In this document: positions 36,132 through 50,872 of the stretch, in pieces
Layout: the number at the start of each line of letters is the position of its first letter
Position numbering within the stretch: position 1 is the first letter of the stretch
NCBI GenBank assembly: GCA_016801845.1
Contig: CM028911.1
Coordinates: 8,230,885 to 8,294,884, forward strand
Source of the DNA: Polydactylus sextarius
Lineage: Eukaryota > Chordata > Actinopteri > Polynemidae
Direction: 5' to 3'
DNA: 64,000 nt
Made by a program: the position numbers and the translations under genes
The notes under the pieces: model-generated
Told to the model about the DNA's origin: nothing
Databases searched by the model: none
The model's input: the letters and a program-made list of their open reading frames with translations, nothing else

Positions 36132-38711
36132 CTGACTGTGATATGACTCACCAATTGTGTTTTGAAAAGATCATTTCATTTTTCATGCTGTATTCTTTTA
36201 TCTGTTTTCTGTTTAAGTTAAGATACTGTTTGATGATTAGAAGTTGATATCCCAAAAGTAACAGCAAATTTCATAAATTCAAAACCATGACACTTAATTT
36301 TCAACTTTATTTTATTGAAGATTGCTTTGACTTGCTCTGGGTGCACTTAGCTACTCCATGATGGTGATATATATATATTCCTGATGATTTTAACATCCAT
36401 ATCTGAGGCACTAATGTATTTGTTTCAAGTTTAGCCTTTATATTACAAGAACCACATATACTGAAATTGAAACATTTGTTTATCTAACAACTGCTGTGGT
36501 ATCCTCCTGTAATGATGGAAAATTCCATTCTTGCACTAGATGTACATTGTTTTTGTTGTTTAGTGCAATAATGTCACTGCTGTATTAAGTCTGACTGGAC
36601 TGTATATGGCAATTTATACCTTTAAGGGAATTTTCGTCAAGAAAGATTAAATCAAATCTTATATACAATTTTCACCCTTGTGTGGGTCTCGGTAGTGAAA
36701 GCACATTTGTAATTAATAAAATGAACACTGGCTGACTTCCATTCAGCTATCTCTTGGTGTTGGGCATCCTGGATCATAGTCAAACTGTAAATGACTCACT
36801 GGGACAGTTAAACAGACCAGGATGTTAATGGTAATGGCAACACTTCTACTTTTCCTGTTATGACCAGTTAAAATGGTGCAGAGTGCAGAACAAGAGTTTT
36901 GTTTCTAAACGTTTTCCTAAAAATAGTTTGAATCACTAGTTGGCTACTTTAGCTGCCATTTTAATGGCATCAGCACAGGTACAGAGTTGTCAGATCAACC
37001 AGGGACTGAATGTAAATGGGCTGTACTGACTGTGTTGCAATAGATGCCCTCCTTCGTGAATAAACAAAGAGAAATGACTCTCTTCAGTTAGAAAAATAAC
37101 TGAAAGGAAAGATGTTAAGTTCAAAAGTGACATGTGAAGTAAAATTGCAAAAATAATAAAAGGAAAAATGGCACACGCACAAACACAAGCATTCATTTCT
37201 AGGAAAGAAGCTACAAAAAGTAAACTATGTTAAGTAACGATGTATTGTTACTTTACTCTTGGCCCCTTGGTTACACTACCACAGGCTGACAGCTGTCAGT
37301 GAGCTGAGGGCTGACACATATTGCGGCCCCAGCCAGTCCAGTTAGACTCAGTAAGGTCGTCTGCGCACACTGTCAAACTGCACATCACTCCTCAGACTAC
37401 AGACACGCAGCATCGTTAAAAGTCCATCCATCTGCACAGACTGTCTCTGTCGCTTTCCCCACGGGTCATTGTGAATCATTGAGGAAGGAGACAGAGGCAG
37501 GCACTGAGAAGTACGCTGCCAAAATTTAACATACCACTATACTGTTCTTCTTGAGAGAGCTCTATACAGACAGCATTATAAAACTATTCTTATCCCTTAT
37601 ATTTTTGTGTATTATACATCGGTGCTTTTTCTTTGATTTTTAATTATTTTCTTTCTTTTTTACCTAAACCATTTAACTGCGTGTTTGTTATTCTAAATGT
37701 ATTAGTTTTGATTTCTGCCAAAGGCAGAAAACTAATTAATGTATGCCAAACCCGCAAAAACAAAACATTAAACATAATTTTCTGTGTTTATATATCTGTC
37801 AACTGACTTACAGATTTGTCACATGGCCTTGAAATAAAACAGCTTGACACTTTTCTGTGCTTCACAAATAGATTTTATGAGTCACTTGGCCTAACATGCT
37901 ATGACAAGATGATCTGCAGATTGCTTAATGCAGCGACTGTTTTATTCACCTTGCACTCGCTGCTAAATTAGTTGGCTGAACAAATAGTAGATAAATTGTT
38001 TTGATGAATATTTTATACAATGAGGAGGCAAAGAGAAGAGAGTGAACGAGGGATTTAAAGAGAGAACGTAAGGGCTAGATAAGAAAAATGAGATTAGACA
38101 GCTAATTATTTAATCTCTATTGTTGCCGCTGACTAATGATAATTAGGAAGAGTGCACAATAATTACAAATGCATAGACATGAGAGGAAACAAACTGCATT
38201 AACGAAGTAGTATATATCTTGTAATCAACAATTAACAGCACAACACAACCACTGTTTGCTTATCACATAATTCAGATTGCTACTCAGTCCACTGGTAACA
38301 AACTCTACTGGCTGATGAAAGAACATGTGCTTCAAAGCCCTGTGCATTAACACTAAATGAAAGCTGTGAATCTAATTATTGAAGCTTGTTAATTCTATAA
38401 TAATATTCTCTCAGTGCACAGCTCAGAGATGCGCTGTATATACCTCTGCAGAGTGCTCCATCTTGTGAGGCCTTGTTTTTTTTTGGTAATATAGCGTACG
38501 GCGGCAGGAGGCAGGGATGGATGATATGTGTGGGAACATTAATCATATGCATGTGTTTGCAAAATGTTCCCCTTTTGTTTGTGCCGCTGGGCTGCTGTAC
38601 CTGCTTTACTTTTGCTACTTAGTCACAGACAAGCAGAGGTGCAGCGAAACAAGGGCAGCATCGTACAAAGTCAGCAACTTGCATGGTTTTCCAGCATTAG
38701 AATGAACAGAA
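36132..38711. other. AT-rich non-coding stretch
   Basis: No gene recognised. The segment 37240-37500 is complex and GC-richer, and 38040-38220 contains gacagctaattatttaatc and gactaatgataattaggaag, a candidate homeodomain-bound element. The rest is AT-rich with no identifiable repeat. Confidence 0.45.
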
Positions 38712-38752
38712 CAGTCAGTCAGTCAGTCAGTCAGTCAGTCAGTCAGTCAGTC

Positions 38753-38851
<99 letters not shown>

Positions 38852-38884
38852 TAGATAGATAGATAGATAGATAGACAGATAGAT
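38712..38884. repeat. Compound tetranucleotide satellite (CAGT)10(CAGA)25(TAGA)8
   Basis: Three related tetranucleotides succeed each other without a gap: CAGT at 38712-38751, CAGA at 38752-38851 and TAGA with one CAGA at 38852-38884. Each differs from its neighbour by one base, so the array probably grew by slippage after point mutation. The Thr-Asp-Arg-Gln frame reading through it is an artefact; it is not a CRISPR array because there are no spacers. Confidence 0.97.
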
Positions 38885-39002
38885 TTCAGTTTAATCTGAC
38901 TCCCTGCCACCACCAACCTGGGTTCACTTTGATGTCTTCATAGAATCCAAACCCCAGGGGACAGTCAGTGTGGTCTCTTAACTGATGCCTCTTACATATG
39001 TT

Positions 39003-39140
39003 GCTGCTGTTGCCTCCCAGCAAGAATGATCCATGATCAATACATTGACGATATCTTGCTGGTTTCTGTGCTCCAGTTTCCTCTCACAGTCCAAAGCCTG
39101 TGCAGACTAGATGCTCGAAATGTATGAATGTAAGAGTCTT
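39003..39140 (+). mobile_element. Decayed SINE fragment, HE1/V-SINE-like
   Basis: ttgcctcccagcaagaatg (39010-39028) resembles the tRNA-like head phrase of fish SINEs (GCCTCACAGCAAGAAGG). After a gap, ctccagtttcctctcacagt and ccaaagcctgtgcag (39071-39105) resemble the conserved core (CTCCxGCTTCCTCCCACAGTCCAAAGACATGCAG). The middle part between them is deleted or diverged, so only the order and the two anchor phrases support the call. Orientation is plus. It is not transcriptionally competent as read, because the B box (GGTTCGA) is missing. Confidence 0.6.
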
Positions 39141-40720
39141 AATTTAGAAAAACCACATCAGTGTGAGTTGGTGGACGGTAAAGAAATATATACAGTTGGT
39201 CCCAGCGGATATGTCCAGGGCAGCATTCCTGCCCCAGCTCTCTTCATCTAGTAAATCCAGATCCAAGATTCTAGCGTAGTTTCTATCACTCTTCATCCTT
39301 GCCTGTTTTTGCTCTCATTGTTCCACCTATACAGTCTGTTTTTCCACTACATGGGGAAAGCTACCCCTAGCTACCACGAAAAGTATTGTCTTCTTTTTGT
39401 TTTGGTCGTAGTGGTAGACACAGTTCCCATGAGTTGTAAATCAAACCTTTATTTTCCTGCAAAATGTTATGCCTGGAGGCAGCTGGAAACGTACAGTAAA
39501 AGTGAATCACAACCTACACTGTAGGTTTTCACAGAGGAACTCCCATTAACTCCTGGTGTTTTACCCCATCATTCAAATCACAACACAGAGTAACATAACC
39601 AGTCACAATGTTAGAGTGCTAAACAGCCATTGGAGCTCAGGTGATATTATTAACAAGCAGATATTACATCTTACATCAGATTACTTATATAATAGTGTCA
39701 TAATAGTGTCATTTTGTAACAAATATTCCCAACACCCAGAGAGAATACTAGTGTAGAAGAAAAAGTGAAACCACAAGAACATAGAGACATCTTATGAAAA
39801 ATTAATACTTGACTGTATGAGATGTAGTCATATTTTTAGATGTATCACAGTAATGATGTGATGCAGGATTTGAAACATGCCCCTAAGATTTATCATTCAA
39901 GTATCCAAGTCTCTGGTATTATAATGGTGGTCGGGGGTTCCAGAGAATGGGATCAGGTCAGCTCACAGACTCATCACACCCTCCCTATGTGCAACTCAGA
40001 TATGTCACTTTCTCTTTTTCCTCCTCTGAAATATTCAGCACTCATCCCTTCATATGCTTGACTCGTGTGTCAGTCCCAGAGGAGTGATGGTTAGAGATCA
40101 CCCTACCTTATTTCCCCTCAGGTGATCCCTCAGAGGGGAAAAAGGACTAAGTTGCTGAATAGAGATGGCTGCTGGCCTCGGTGGGGAAGAATAAAGAGAG
40201 GGATAAGAATGAGAAAGAGAAACGGAAAAGAGCAGAAAAGAAGAGACTGTCAGTCAAACATCATTCACTGACATTCCCCACCCAGTGCCACAAACGTAGA
40301 CCATCAACTTCACCCAACTCAAATGTCTCCTCAGAAGACAAGTTTCAAAGTGACACAGAGCCCCCCATCATCATCCCTCATTAAAGAGAACTAGAAATTC
40401 CTCCCATCATTTCACTCTTACCACTCTAACTTATCCTCATTTCTGGACATATCAAGGTGATATGACTCATCGACGGGAGGAAATGGGCAAATATAAAGTC
40501 AAGACCTTTATAAGCGCTGAACGTTAAAGATGCTGCCAATAATTAGCACTCTTTCTTGTTTTAAAGTGCTATTTATGTGACTTTGTACATTGAGGAGAGA
40601 GACGAGTATGATGAGGGTGTCGGGGTGTGAACACGTAAGATGATTATCAAGAAAAAACAAAATTAACATTATGGCCTCAGAGGATTCTTTAATGTTTAAT
40701 AATAAATTAATAAGGGATTT

Positions 40721-40745
40721 CTATTCTATTCTATTCTATTCTATT
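40721..40745. repeat. (CTATT)5 pentanucleotide repeat
   Basis: Five exact CTATT units followed by ACATT steps. Confidence 0.95.
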
Positions 40746-43700
40746 ACATTACATTTACATCCACACCTCTCTGTCTCAGTACCCCCTTTCCTTCCTCTCA
40801 CATGCTTTCCTGCCATCATTAGCTCCCTTGCCGGTCTCACTTGTTTCCCTATAGAACTGCAGCTTCAGAAATACTGTTACCATACAACAGTGCCAGGGTT
40901 TAGTCTTTGAAAATGTGAAAGGTTTTTGCAAAATTTCTGAATGATTATTATCATTTTGTTTTAAATATTTTAATACTGATGTTCCTCCTCATTAAGGTGT
41001 ATTGTGAAATTGTCTGATTTCAACAAGGCAGGTATATAAAAACAAATTAGTGTTAAATGAAGTGAAATTTTGGCATTTTTTTCAAGCTGCTTGGGTAAAA
41101 GGAAATGTCTCCCATGGGGTGATGGTTATGATTAGTTATCAGAACTCACAAATAAATTGTTACAATTGTCTAAACTTTTTCAAAGTCCTCAAGCTGGCAG
41201 AGCACAAAGTACAAAATGCTATTTTGAGCCAGTTCTGCAATCAGGTGAGCTGGTGGAAAGTGCGAATGCTGCTGCAGAGCAGAACAGGCCCAGTGCTCTG
41301 GCCCCATGCTGCCTGCCTTCTCCCAAGGGCCCACGGAGAAATAATCAGTCATTAACTGGTGCAGGCCCAGCTTCAGCTCCAGAGTGCCGTGTCCCTGAGA
41401 GGATCAATAGGCCAGGGTAATTAAAGAGCTGGCCGGGGACGGAGGGGGGCATGTTGCCAGTAAATCCACCGCAGCGACAGGATGCCTGTAGCCAGAATGA
41501 CTACAGCACTGACACTGAGAATGCCACTAAGGGAGTGTGATTGACCACACACAAAAAAACAAACACATGCACACAAACACATACACCTATAACAATACCA
41601 CAGACACCAGCAGGGCCTGTTAAAACAGGCTTACGCACTTAAATATAACAGAAAACTGAAGACTTATGTGTGATGAGACTGTCGTGTAATGACTTGACTT
41701 TAGATTTCTATTGTCATGTGGTGTAAATTGGCATAGATGATAGTAATTACTGTGATTTAGAGTTCTGTGCTGCACCCAAACACCAGAGGATTAATCGTGT
41801 CTTCTTGTGTATCCAAGTGAAGACGCAAATCTATTGAGCTGTCAGGACACATGGTGATTTAATTTCTCTAAGCTGCTTTTAGCGTGAGTAATGTTTTATT
41901 GTGGAAAAGGTAGCAGCAAGGTAAGCTGCATGAACTGTATTCCTTTTCACATACAAAACAACATCGATGGATTTCCTCTTTACACTATGAATGAAGTTGC
42001 TCAGATGTAAAAGTCCAATAAAGAGATGAAAGAATTACAGGAGAAAATCCAGTGGGAAAGGCTAGTGCGAATGCTGTTGTTTTGTTGTTTGTTTGCAGAG
42101 GTATAATGTGTTTTCGTAGAGTAAAGTTCAGTGAGCGACCTAAATCCCTGAGCATTTGCAGGCTCCGCTGGCTCCTTTAATCTGATGCATTAGTGATTTT
42201 TACTTCATTCTAATAAGGACACAGAGGTCTTGTGTTGCTGTCAACCCTCTCAGACTTATAAGACTTTAAATCTTTAAATCCAGTCCTTTACATTACAGCT
42301 CCTCATTTCACTTAATGTAATCAGCAATACACAAAAAAGTAAGGTGAGAGGTGTACATGTGGATAGCCTCAATCATGCACTCACCACAAGACAAATGTAC
42401 TGATAAATAATTAACACATACATCTGGTGACAAACCATTTTCCATGGTGAGACTATTACAACAAATACTGTGGGTTTAAAGGCGAAAAAGAAAATAATTG
42501 CTTGTGTGAGCCAGGAAGCTACAGAGACACAATGTAATGTGCTGCAGGTACCAATTTACACATTTATGTGTGTATGTAAGGGTTTTGCCAGCTGTTGTCA
42601 AAAGCAGTGAAGTGATTGTTGCTGATCCTTTCAGTTCTTTTAAACTAATTAGTGCCATTTGATTTTCCTTGCTCTGTGCCACATAAAAACTTTGCTGAGC
42701 TGGTTGAGATTCATATTCTATTTTAAAACACAACAACTAACTCAAAAAAATCAACCGCAGGTAATCGTGTATCTGCCTTCGCTGCAATAAAACTGGTTAA
42801 AACTGCATCTATGACGACAATGACCCAGCAATGTCACGATTAACATCAGTAGGTATTCCACTGCCTGGTGGTGCGTGGGTTGTGCAGCTACCGGGGCAGA
42901 CTGCAAGCTAAACAGTCTGGCAAGTCTAAAGCCTGAACCTGAGCTCAGGGCAAATAAAAATCCCACAGATGGATCACCACAAACATTTGCAAATTTGTGG
43001 CATGACAGTGGCAAAAGTCACATGGAAGAAGACCTTTTTTGTTTTTCCAGCTCTCGAATTTGAATACACAAAAGTGTAAAAGGCCATTCACATTCAGTTC
43101 AATTTATACTTTCAAATTCTTTTGAATGTAATGCCCCATGTGATGACAAATGAAGGAGGAAGATAAAGATACTAGTCTTAACAGCAGATGCAGATTAACA
43201 GTAGATCTGACCCATGATCAGTCCAGATGAGCAGAACGAAATGCTTTCTGATCCTCTTCAATTAATTACAAAAAACAGTTTTTTGTGGCTACTTATATAA
43301 AATAAAGCATAAACGAATATCATTGTCAACAACAACCAAATGCGTTTCATATCGCTTGTGGTGCATTGGCTGGATACTAATAAAAAAGGTGTTGCGGTGT
43401 TTCTGCCAACACTCAAAAGCTGTGAAGGGTGAAGTGGAAGGTTACAGTATTTCTACCAACTTCCAAGCTTCATACCTGCCACCTGGGTTTCCACGCCCTT
43501 GCTCTTATATAACAAGTGACACAGCAACGTGGCCTGATGGAACACCGCAGAGACAGAGAGCAGACAGAGGGCCGTCACAATAAGTGAACAGAGAAATTTT
43601 AAAGACCGTCTGTTTTATTACATATGGAAATGGCTGGGATATCGATCACTTTAATGAGGCTCATTCAGCAGACAACATCCTGTGTATCTGGTTTACAATT

Positions 43701-46415
43701 GTTCCTAATATTATTTACATGTTTTGCCCCACTGGTGTTGAGACCTGAAGAGGAAGGTGTTGTTTGAATGAAAAAAATAAAAAAAGTATAAAGAACTGAA
43801 AATGAGATACCAGTGTGTTTTTCACTGATATAGTCTGTCCATTCTTTCTACTTATTAGTCTACATATTATTAGATAGCTCAGCAACTCATGACCTGATTT
43901 TCTTGTAATGTCCTCTGAATATTCGTGAACCCAATATGTTAATTCTTGATGTTTGTGGACCTCTTTTTACTTTCTGGCATCACTGTCTAGACAGGTCATT
44001 TCCACTCGGACCAAAAATATTAAGTTTTAATTGGAAAATTGGCCTAAAAATTACTGAGCATTTTTTATGATTCTCTGAGTGAGAACTTTTTGAATTTGAT
44101 AATTCCAATATGTAGTTTCTAGTCACCCTATTGTTAAACTTTCAATGACTCAAAATGTAATAGTGTAGTAAACACTGCAGCCGGTGTTGGCTGCTTTAGA
44201 CCTTAAGTCTTGTAAACATACAGTAGGTCTGCAGGACCTTTTTTGATCTGAGTTCGCCCCAGTTTCTAGATACCTTTTGATAGCTGCAGTGCCCAAGGAT
44301 ACTTAAAGTTTGTTGGCAGTTCCTATGTAAGACAATACTTTCTTTCCTCTGCGTAAAAATAGCTTGCCTTTTCTCTGCTGAGTTGTCACCCCCCACCCCA
44401 CCACCCAACCCCGTGATAGCTGCTGAGTGTTTCACCAAAGACCTAAATGTGTGGACCTATTGATTGGGAAGCTTTCTGTTTCTAATGGTGCTCTTTATTA
44501 GTGCTTTATTAAAGGTAGTTACTCTGAAAAGGTCACTTGGTTAATCCTTTGTGTTAAAAACATGCAGACAGTGGTTGCATCGGTTTCCATTTGGTTGGCT
44601 ACAGGTGTTTGATGCTAATTCCAAAGAGACCAAAGAGTTTCATTTGAAATAAAATAATAATAATACATTTATAAAAAATAAAATGATAAATTTATTTAAA
44701 CAAATCCATTCCTTTAAACATATGACAAGCTAACACAAGGTGTTACTGGTTTTGATCAGCAATGTATATACTTATTCCTAAACAACACAATAAACCCATT
44801 TTGCTTCCTGTGCAACACATGCACTGCACAAGGCACCTTACTGGTGCACTATTCATTGTATTTAAAGTCAGTTAGAAAACCAAACAAAACACTTTTTTCG
44901 ACAGGTTACATATCAAATAAACTCTTAACACAATCAGCTTTGTGGACCTCTGCAAGCATCCCAGGCTGCGGACAGAATTTGATTTAAGTGCAGCACAATT
45001 GACTTATAGTGTTAGAGAGAACTCACACCTTTGTAGTGAAGGTTTTTATATGACTACTGCTGCTGAATCCTGCTGCCGGGTCAAAGGGAAGTGGAGAGGT
45101 CACACCACCTCTGCCTGTTTCTGCTTCATATCACTTTTGTATGGGCCATTATATTTCTCCCTGCTGCACAGCCTCTGTGGTGCAAACCTAAACAGATAAC
45201 TGTGTGTTTATGTGAATAAATTGTTCCACAATAATCATAGCCTCACATATTCTTCACATACATATACATCAACACACATCTGATGAATTATCTAGTTGAC
45301 ATTTAATCATAAACCTGTGAAGATGATTTGTTAATCACTGACATGAATCTGGATCATAGAACTCGCTGCTTTTAAATAATAAGTTTTGTGTTTGGAATAC
45401 AAATAAATCCTATTTAAATAAGATTATTCTCACACAAACATCTGCCAGTAATAATCTAGTGGTTGATGATGTATCATGCTGACTCCGGTCCAAACAGAGA
45501 ATCTGACTTCGTGCCTGAAGTCCCTTCGTGCCTTGCACTCTATCCTGTTCCCTTGAGTTCATTGATTATTTGATTTATTGACGCAGCCAATGGTCTTTAC
45601 ATTAAGACGTACAGGAAAACTTTGTCCAATCTTGTAAGAAGATAGTAAACGAGAAAGGCGGGGGAAAGGGAGAAGCCTATTGATTTTGTGGACAGTGACT
45701 CTGATCACATTCAACAGCCTGGGATCGACAAGCCATCCCCAAGTGGAGCAAAGCCTTGATCGCGTGGAGAAGAAACCAGCCGATGGGTGTGTCCGTCAGC
45801 AGCAAACATTCCACAATTCGACAAAAACAAGAGAGGGTATTAACTGTGATGCCCATCGATCGGTCAACACTGCACACAGTCAGAGAGACAAGCTGGTCTG
45901 TTCGATTTGTCTGGAGACTGAGACAGACCCACTGTGATTGCAAGTAACTGCAAACAGCAAAATGGACAGCGTGGGTCAACAGGACATCTTCAGTTTGAAC
46001 TCATTTCTGTAGTGAGATGCAAAGTAGGCAAGGGGCAAGGTATCAGGCAAGGGAGTGAAAGAAAGTGATGAGAGACAGAGAAACACAGAATAGCAGAATA
46101 AAAGAGAAAAATACTGAAGTCCATAAGCAGTGTCATTAACAGTCAAGGCAGAGATTCCCTCCTGGCTTTGCTGCCCGCTGTGTACCAAGGGTCATTCTAT
46201 CCAGACATATCTGTGAGCAGGAGGGAGATATATTAAGAGCTTTATTCTGTCATGTTTGGCAGAATCTCACAGGTGGGGGGTCAGCATAAACAACACAGTT
46301 TGCAAATGCTACACCGCTCTTTTCTTCCTGAGGCTTGACATCAAGCTGAGTGGTTGCACAGTGGACACAGATTTAAACCTGCGAGGAGTCCTCAGTTACT
46401 GTGGATCCTTCACTG

Positions 46416-46437
46416 TTTTTTTTTTTTTTTTTTTTTT
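46416..46437. repeat. T22 homopolymer
   Basis: Pure T run. Read on the minus strand it is an A tail, but no retroposon body is recognisable upstream of it on that strand. Confidence 0.9.
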
Positions 46438-47974
46438 CAAAAACAATAGATACGATGCAACTACAACAAAGTTACTGGGCATGTTTTACTAAATTTCCAA
46501 CTTCATAATAAAGGGAAATACTTGTATTTGAAGTCACAACTCAAGATTGTCTTCTTTCTTTTAGGAAATGATCCTCAGATGTGGAGTTCCTCAGAGGACA
46601 GCAGTATTTACTGCATGTTTATGATGAAAGAGTGATGGCCGTAATGATAAAGCGTGTACACTAAGGGCAAAGCCATGAGTAAAGCAAAAGAAATGACGTC
46701 TAAATCAAAGCGCAGCATGTGTCGTGGCTACACAGTGGTTTTATCTTTTTAAACTGTCAAGTGAAGAAACTATCATTCTTTCATTTTTACAACAGATACT
46801 CCTTTTATGATTCTTGACCACTGTTGCATATATACGAGTCTATGAGTCTCTAGGGTTTTAGATAACTGAATTTATTTTCTTCAGACCACCAACTGAGGGG
46901 AGGGGACAGGGGAGACACATTTCTACATTTGTTGACTTTTTTTTTTCTTGAACACACATTTCAGACCACACTGCTTCATATCATTTATAAATTATTATGT
47001 AAACTTTGTCATTTAAAAAACTGGTGTTTCAGGAGACAGTGGAAACACCTGTCTTGTATTAAAACACGTCAACATGCAAACGTATTAAATGCATGTACGC
47101 GTTTGTGTGTGTCTCAGTATAAAATCGTGTGTTTATATCTATGCTTCTACCCATGTTTCACCCCGTGTTAAATGATTGATTAATCGGGTCCACATGAGTG
47201 CTGTCATCACCCACATTTTGCGAAATGTTTGGGTGAGACTAATGACAGTTTGACACAGAGCCAATCTCGAGAGCAGACAAGAAAGGTGATTGAAATTCAT
47301 TGCTTTTGAATGGCTATAATTTCAGTCCAGGTCAGAATATGCCAATTGGGTATTTCCCAAACCTGCAATTAAACAGGGAATACATAAATCATTGGAGGAG
47401 GATGAACGACAGACAGGGACTTTCTAATCGCATGCCTTCAGGTGCAGAAGAATTGATTTTTAATAAAATTAGACTGATGTGAGTGGCAGATGACACTATT
47501 TTGCAGTGACAAGGTGTAGTTTCAGTATCAATGAAATGTACAGACGTTTCTTTAATTCAAGTGTCTTGCTGTTCATCTGTGTGTCTATCTCTCCATCAAA
47601 ATAACCTCGCAAGAGGATACAATTAACTGCTATTTGACAAGTGGTGTTTTCAAAAATGACCCTCATGATAGAAAATCTGCTCGTGTGTCTGTACACGTGT
47701 CAAAAAATGCAGACGAATTCTCAGACAGAGTACTCTCTGCTGTGTTTCATCATTTCAAATCTGTGATAATTAGACTGAGAATGGCAAAAAGCTAAATATA
47801 ACATCTGCTTACTGTGCTACTACATGCTCTCTTTTTTACTTACTATTCAGAAACATTTCCACAAATTGTCTCAATGAACTCGACAGACCAGTGATTAAAT
47901 CCCCCACATGCTATTCCTCTGGTCTTTTAAAAACATTGAAACAACAAAACAAACGATTATTTTAAAGCCATTTT

Positions 47975-47976
<2 letters not shown>

Positions 47977-48030
<54 letters not shown>
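47977..48030. repeat. (CA)27 microsatellite
   Basis: Pure CA run of 54 bases followed by TACATACACA. Confidence 0.98.
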
Positions 48031-48034
<4 letters not shown>

Positions 48035-49012
48035 TACACATGTTCACACACAGACAGGTAACAGACAGAGCCTGTAACTCCCACTGCACAAAGCCATTAT
48101 TCCTGGTGTAATTTAAGACAGCCCTTTGTAACATGGTAATTATGGCAGATGGGAAGATTTTCACATTACAGTAATCTAGAATTGCTGACGGGTCGCTGGA
48201 CCTCTACAGTGAGAGGGAAGAGGTCTGTGAACAGATTAACAGAACAACCTTTTATGTTTTATTTCCAAGACACATGCAGAGAATGAAGGTTGTCAGGTTG
48301 CCTTTAAATCACCATGTCAATTACCTCTTCCATATGGGACAACAGTGATTTAGCTATTAAAGACGGACAGAGTTGGGAGTGAAGGGGCTGTATCAAAGGG
48401 GGTCTCCCCAAGCTATCTTGTGTCCCTTAAGACTATACTTATGAACACCTGACTGAAGCTGATTTGAAGCTGCGCTGGCTGCGATAGCTTTGATAGCTTT
48501 GGCAGCGCTAGTCAGGTTGAGACGAGACGGAAGATGGAGCATCTGGTCCAAGAAGAACTGTTAACATCTCCTGGGATTCTCATAATTAGCGTTAGATTCA
48601 CATCAGAGCAATTCTCAAAACAGTTGGCATGTTTGGCAGCAGAATAACACTTTTGCTTTATGTTATTAAATATATATATTCTTATGCTGTGGAATTAATT
48701 TTCATTTGGGTAACAGAGATCAGTTTGTGAAAAGAGCCCCAGAGGTGAGAAACCTGAGATAAATGTATTTGTATTAATATTTTAAATGGCTATAATTAAT
48801 GTCTTTATGAGGATACACTGATAATAATAAGCGCACTGAGAAAGGAGTCCCATGTTATGATAAACATTTAAAGATTCAAAGATTTATCACTGGGCTCTGC
48901 ACACTCTTTTAGCATTTTTCAGCTCATTGTTTTGGTCTTCCAGTCTGCAACCTTTTGCTTTTGTTGATAGTTGCAGCTGTTATCGTTTTATTTTTGGAAA
49001 TAAAAGACAGCT

Positions 49013-49016
<4 letters not shown>

Positions 49017-49048
<32 letters not shown>

Positions 49049-49068
49049 AAACAAAAAAAAAAAAAAAC
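49017..49068. repeat. Long A-rich tract
   Basis: Thirty-one A residues, then CAAACAAA and a further A15. Preceded by aaataaaagacagctg, so it could be a retroposed tail on the plus strand, but the upstream sequence shows no recognisable SINE, LINE or mRNA. Confidence 0.9.
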
Positions 49069-50869
49069 ACCAGCTGTTCAGTACCAAACATTAGACAACA
49101 AATTTAGAGAATATAGTGGAACAGCTAAAGTGACAGATTGCTCAGAAGTTGGTGATTGCAGAATTATGTTGCATTTGGATGTGATGGTGTGACATCTCAT
49201 TCGTTTTAGGATGTTCAGAAAGTATGTGAAGAGTGTAATTCCAAAATGTGATCATCCATCATTTGATTTGACAACACCTCAGGGATGGCAGGTATCTAAA
49301 GAAGTTAGCTGTAAATGTAATTCAAAAGTTTAAAAGTTTAAAAGACATTTCCAATTCCAAAGAGATTAAATCATTACATTTTTCGGTGCATGAAGAAGAA
49401 ATTGTAAGGGTCTTCAAATAAAATCTATGCTATAAATTTCAGTAAAGCAACTGGAGCCATCTGACAAGGTTGACATATTCCCTTCTAATAAAAGAAGACT
49501 GGGCAGATTTCACGTTAAATGATTCAGTTACATGAAAGCAGAGTCTCTGACATAAACGTCATTGAGTCTGGCCTTTAACTTTGTTTTTACATAATAGACT
49601 ATTATCTTCTCAGCTGCTCTGACAGTCTTCTATAGCTATTTTTTATATGCAATATGCAATCAGATTGGATCATCTGTCGACCATCACAACTTCACTTGAC
49701 TTAAAAGACACAAACCAAAAAAAAAAACAAAAAAAAAAAACACCTTGAAATAACCATGTTCAGAGTTGACTAAAGCTTTTTAATTGTCATTGCTGATGTT
49801 TCTAACGTCTATCTTGGCTATTATGAATAGTAATGTTTTAAAAAAAATACTTTTACACAGTCTCAGAAACATATACACAGTCTACCCAATAAAAAAAACC
49901 CAGACAAAAATGTGTGTCCTTTTTAAGATTCATGTAATTGTCTTTTTCTTAGCACCTTGACAGAAGCTGGCTGGTCAAAATGATCCAGTGAGGTCCCAGA
50001 CAACAGTGGATAATCCAAGTGATCAAAGGGTCTTAATGCAATATGAGGTTTTTTAAAGGTCAGCTGCGGATCTGCCATTTCCTATAAGTCCTGTGCTCTC
50101 CTCTGGCCTGCCAGCCATTAAAGGTCACATCATACTACTCTCCTGCAGACAAAAAGATGGCAAGGGCTCTGTGTGGAGGGGACCATTCTTCATCTAACAA
50201 GGGCCACAAGAGCGGACACTTCTATTATACTACATGCTGTCATACCAAATTCACAGCAAGCTCTCTCCTCACTGAATTCTGCAGATATAAAGGTTTGTTC
50301 TACACCCATTGAAATGATTGAAGTCACTGGGGTTGGAGCCTGAGCTCTGAATTCAGGCGCAGTGTTTCACTAAATAACCGAGTCTACAGCAGTGTCTTTT
50401 GATCTCATCATTATTTTTTATAGTGTAGTGGAGTGAATTACATAGATCTTGCTATATTTGTTCTGTTAAAACCTGTCAAATGCAAGATAATGTGTTAATA
50501 CAGGTGCACCATCTTGTTTAGAGCTGCTGGGATTTTTTTTTATTTCTTATTTAATTTGATTTCAATTTACTTTTTTATTGCTTGTAAGTGACAATAAATC
50601 TTCTGAGAACACAGGAGGTTACCAATTTTCAAAGATAATGACAAAATCACAGCTCAGACTGTATTTGTTTTTTCAACATCCTTAGTGGAATTGTCCTTCT
50701 AAGAGTTTTTGCAAAACACTCTTAAATTGAAAACTTGCTGAAGGTGTTCAAAAAAGATGGCATCCTTCAGGCAGTTGTAAGTATTTGAGTTGAAATGAGA
50801 ATTTTATTATTTTTTTTTTTAATGTATTTTCTAATAAACAGTGAATTATTTATATGTACGCATATCATG

Positions 50870-50872
<3 letters not shown>
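49069..50872. other. Non-coding stretch, no gene recognised
   Basis: AT-rich; an interrupted A tract lies near 49718-49741. The segment 49950-50290 is more complex and low in repeats but has no splice-bounded frame. Confidence 0.45.

Larger units (their letters stand above)
39141..47976. other. Non-coding stretch with minor simple repeats
   Basis: Includes a (CTATT)5 run at 40721-40745, a purine-rich stretch at 40185-40255 and a T22 tract at 46416-46437. Complex blocks without coding frames occur near 41200-41540, 44190-44530 and 45560-45960; the last has higher GC and gives open frames on both strands, none with splice support. No RNA gene or mobile-element coding relic recognised. Confidence 0.45.

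Noticed and set aside
38564..38854. Ser-Gln-Ser-Val / Thr-Asp-Arg-Gln repeat protein or CRISPR-like array
   Set aside because: It is a pure tetranucleotide satellite with no spacers and no coding signal.
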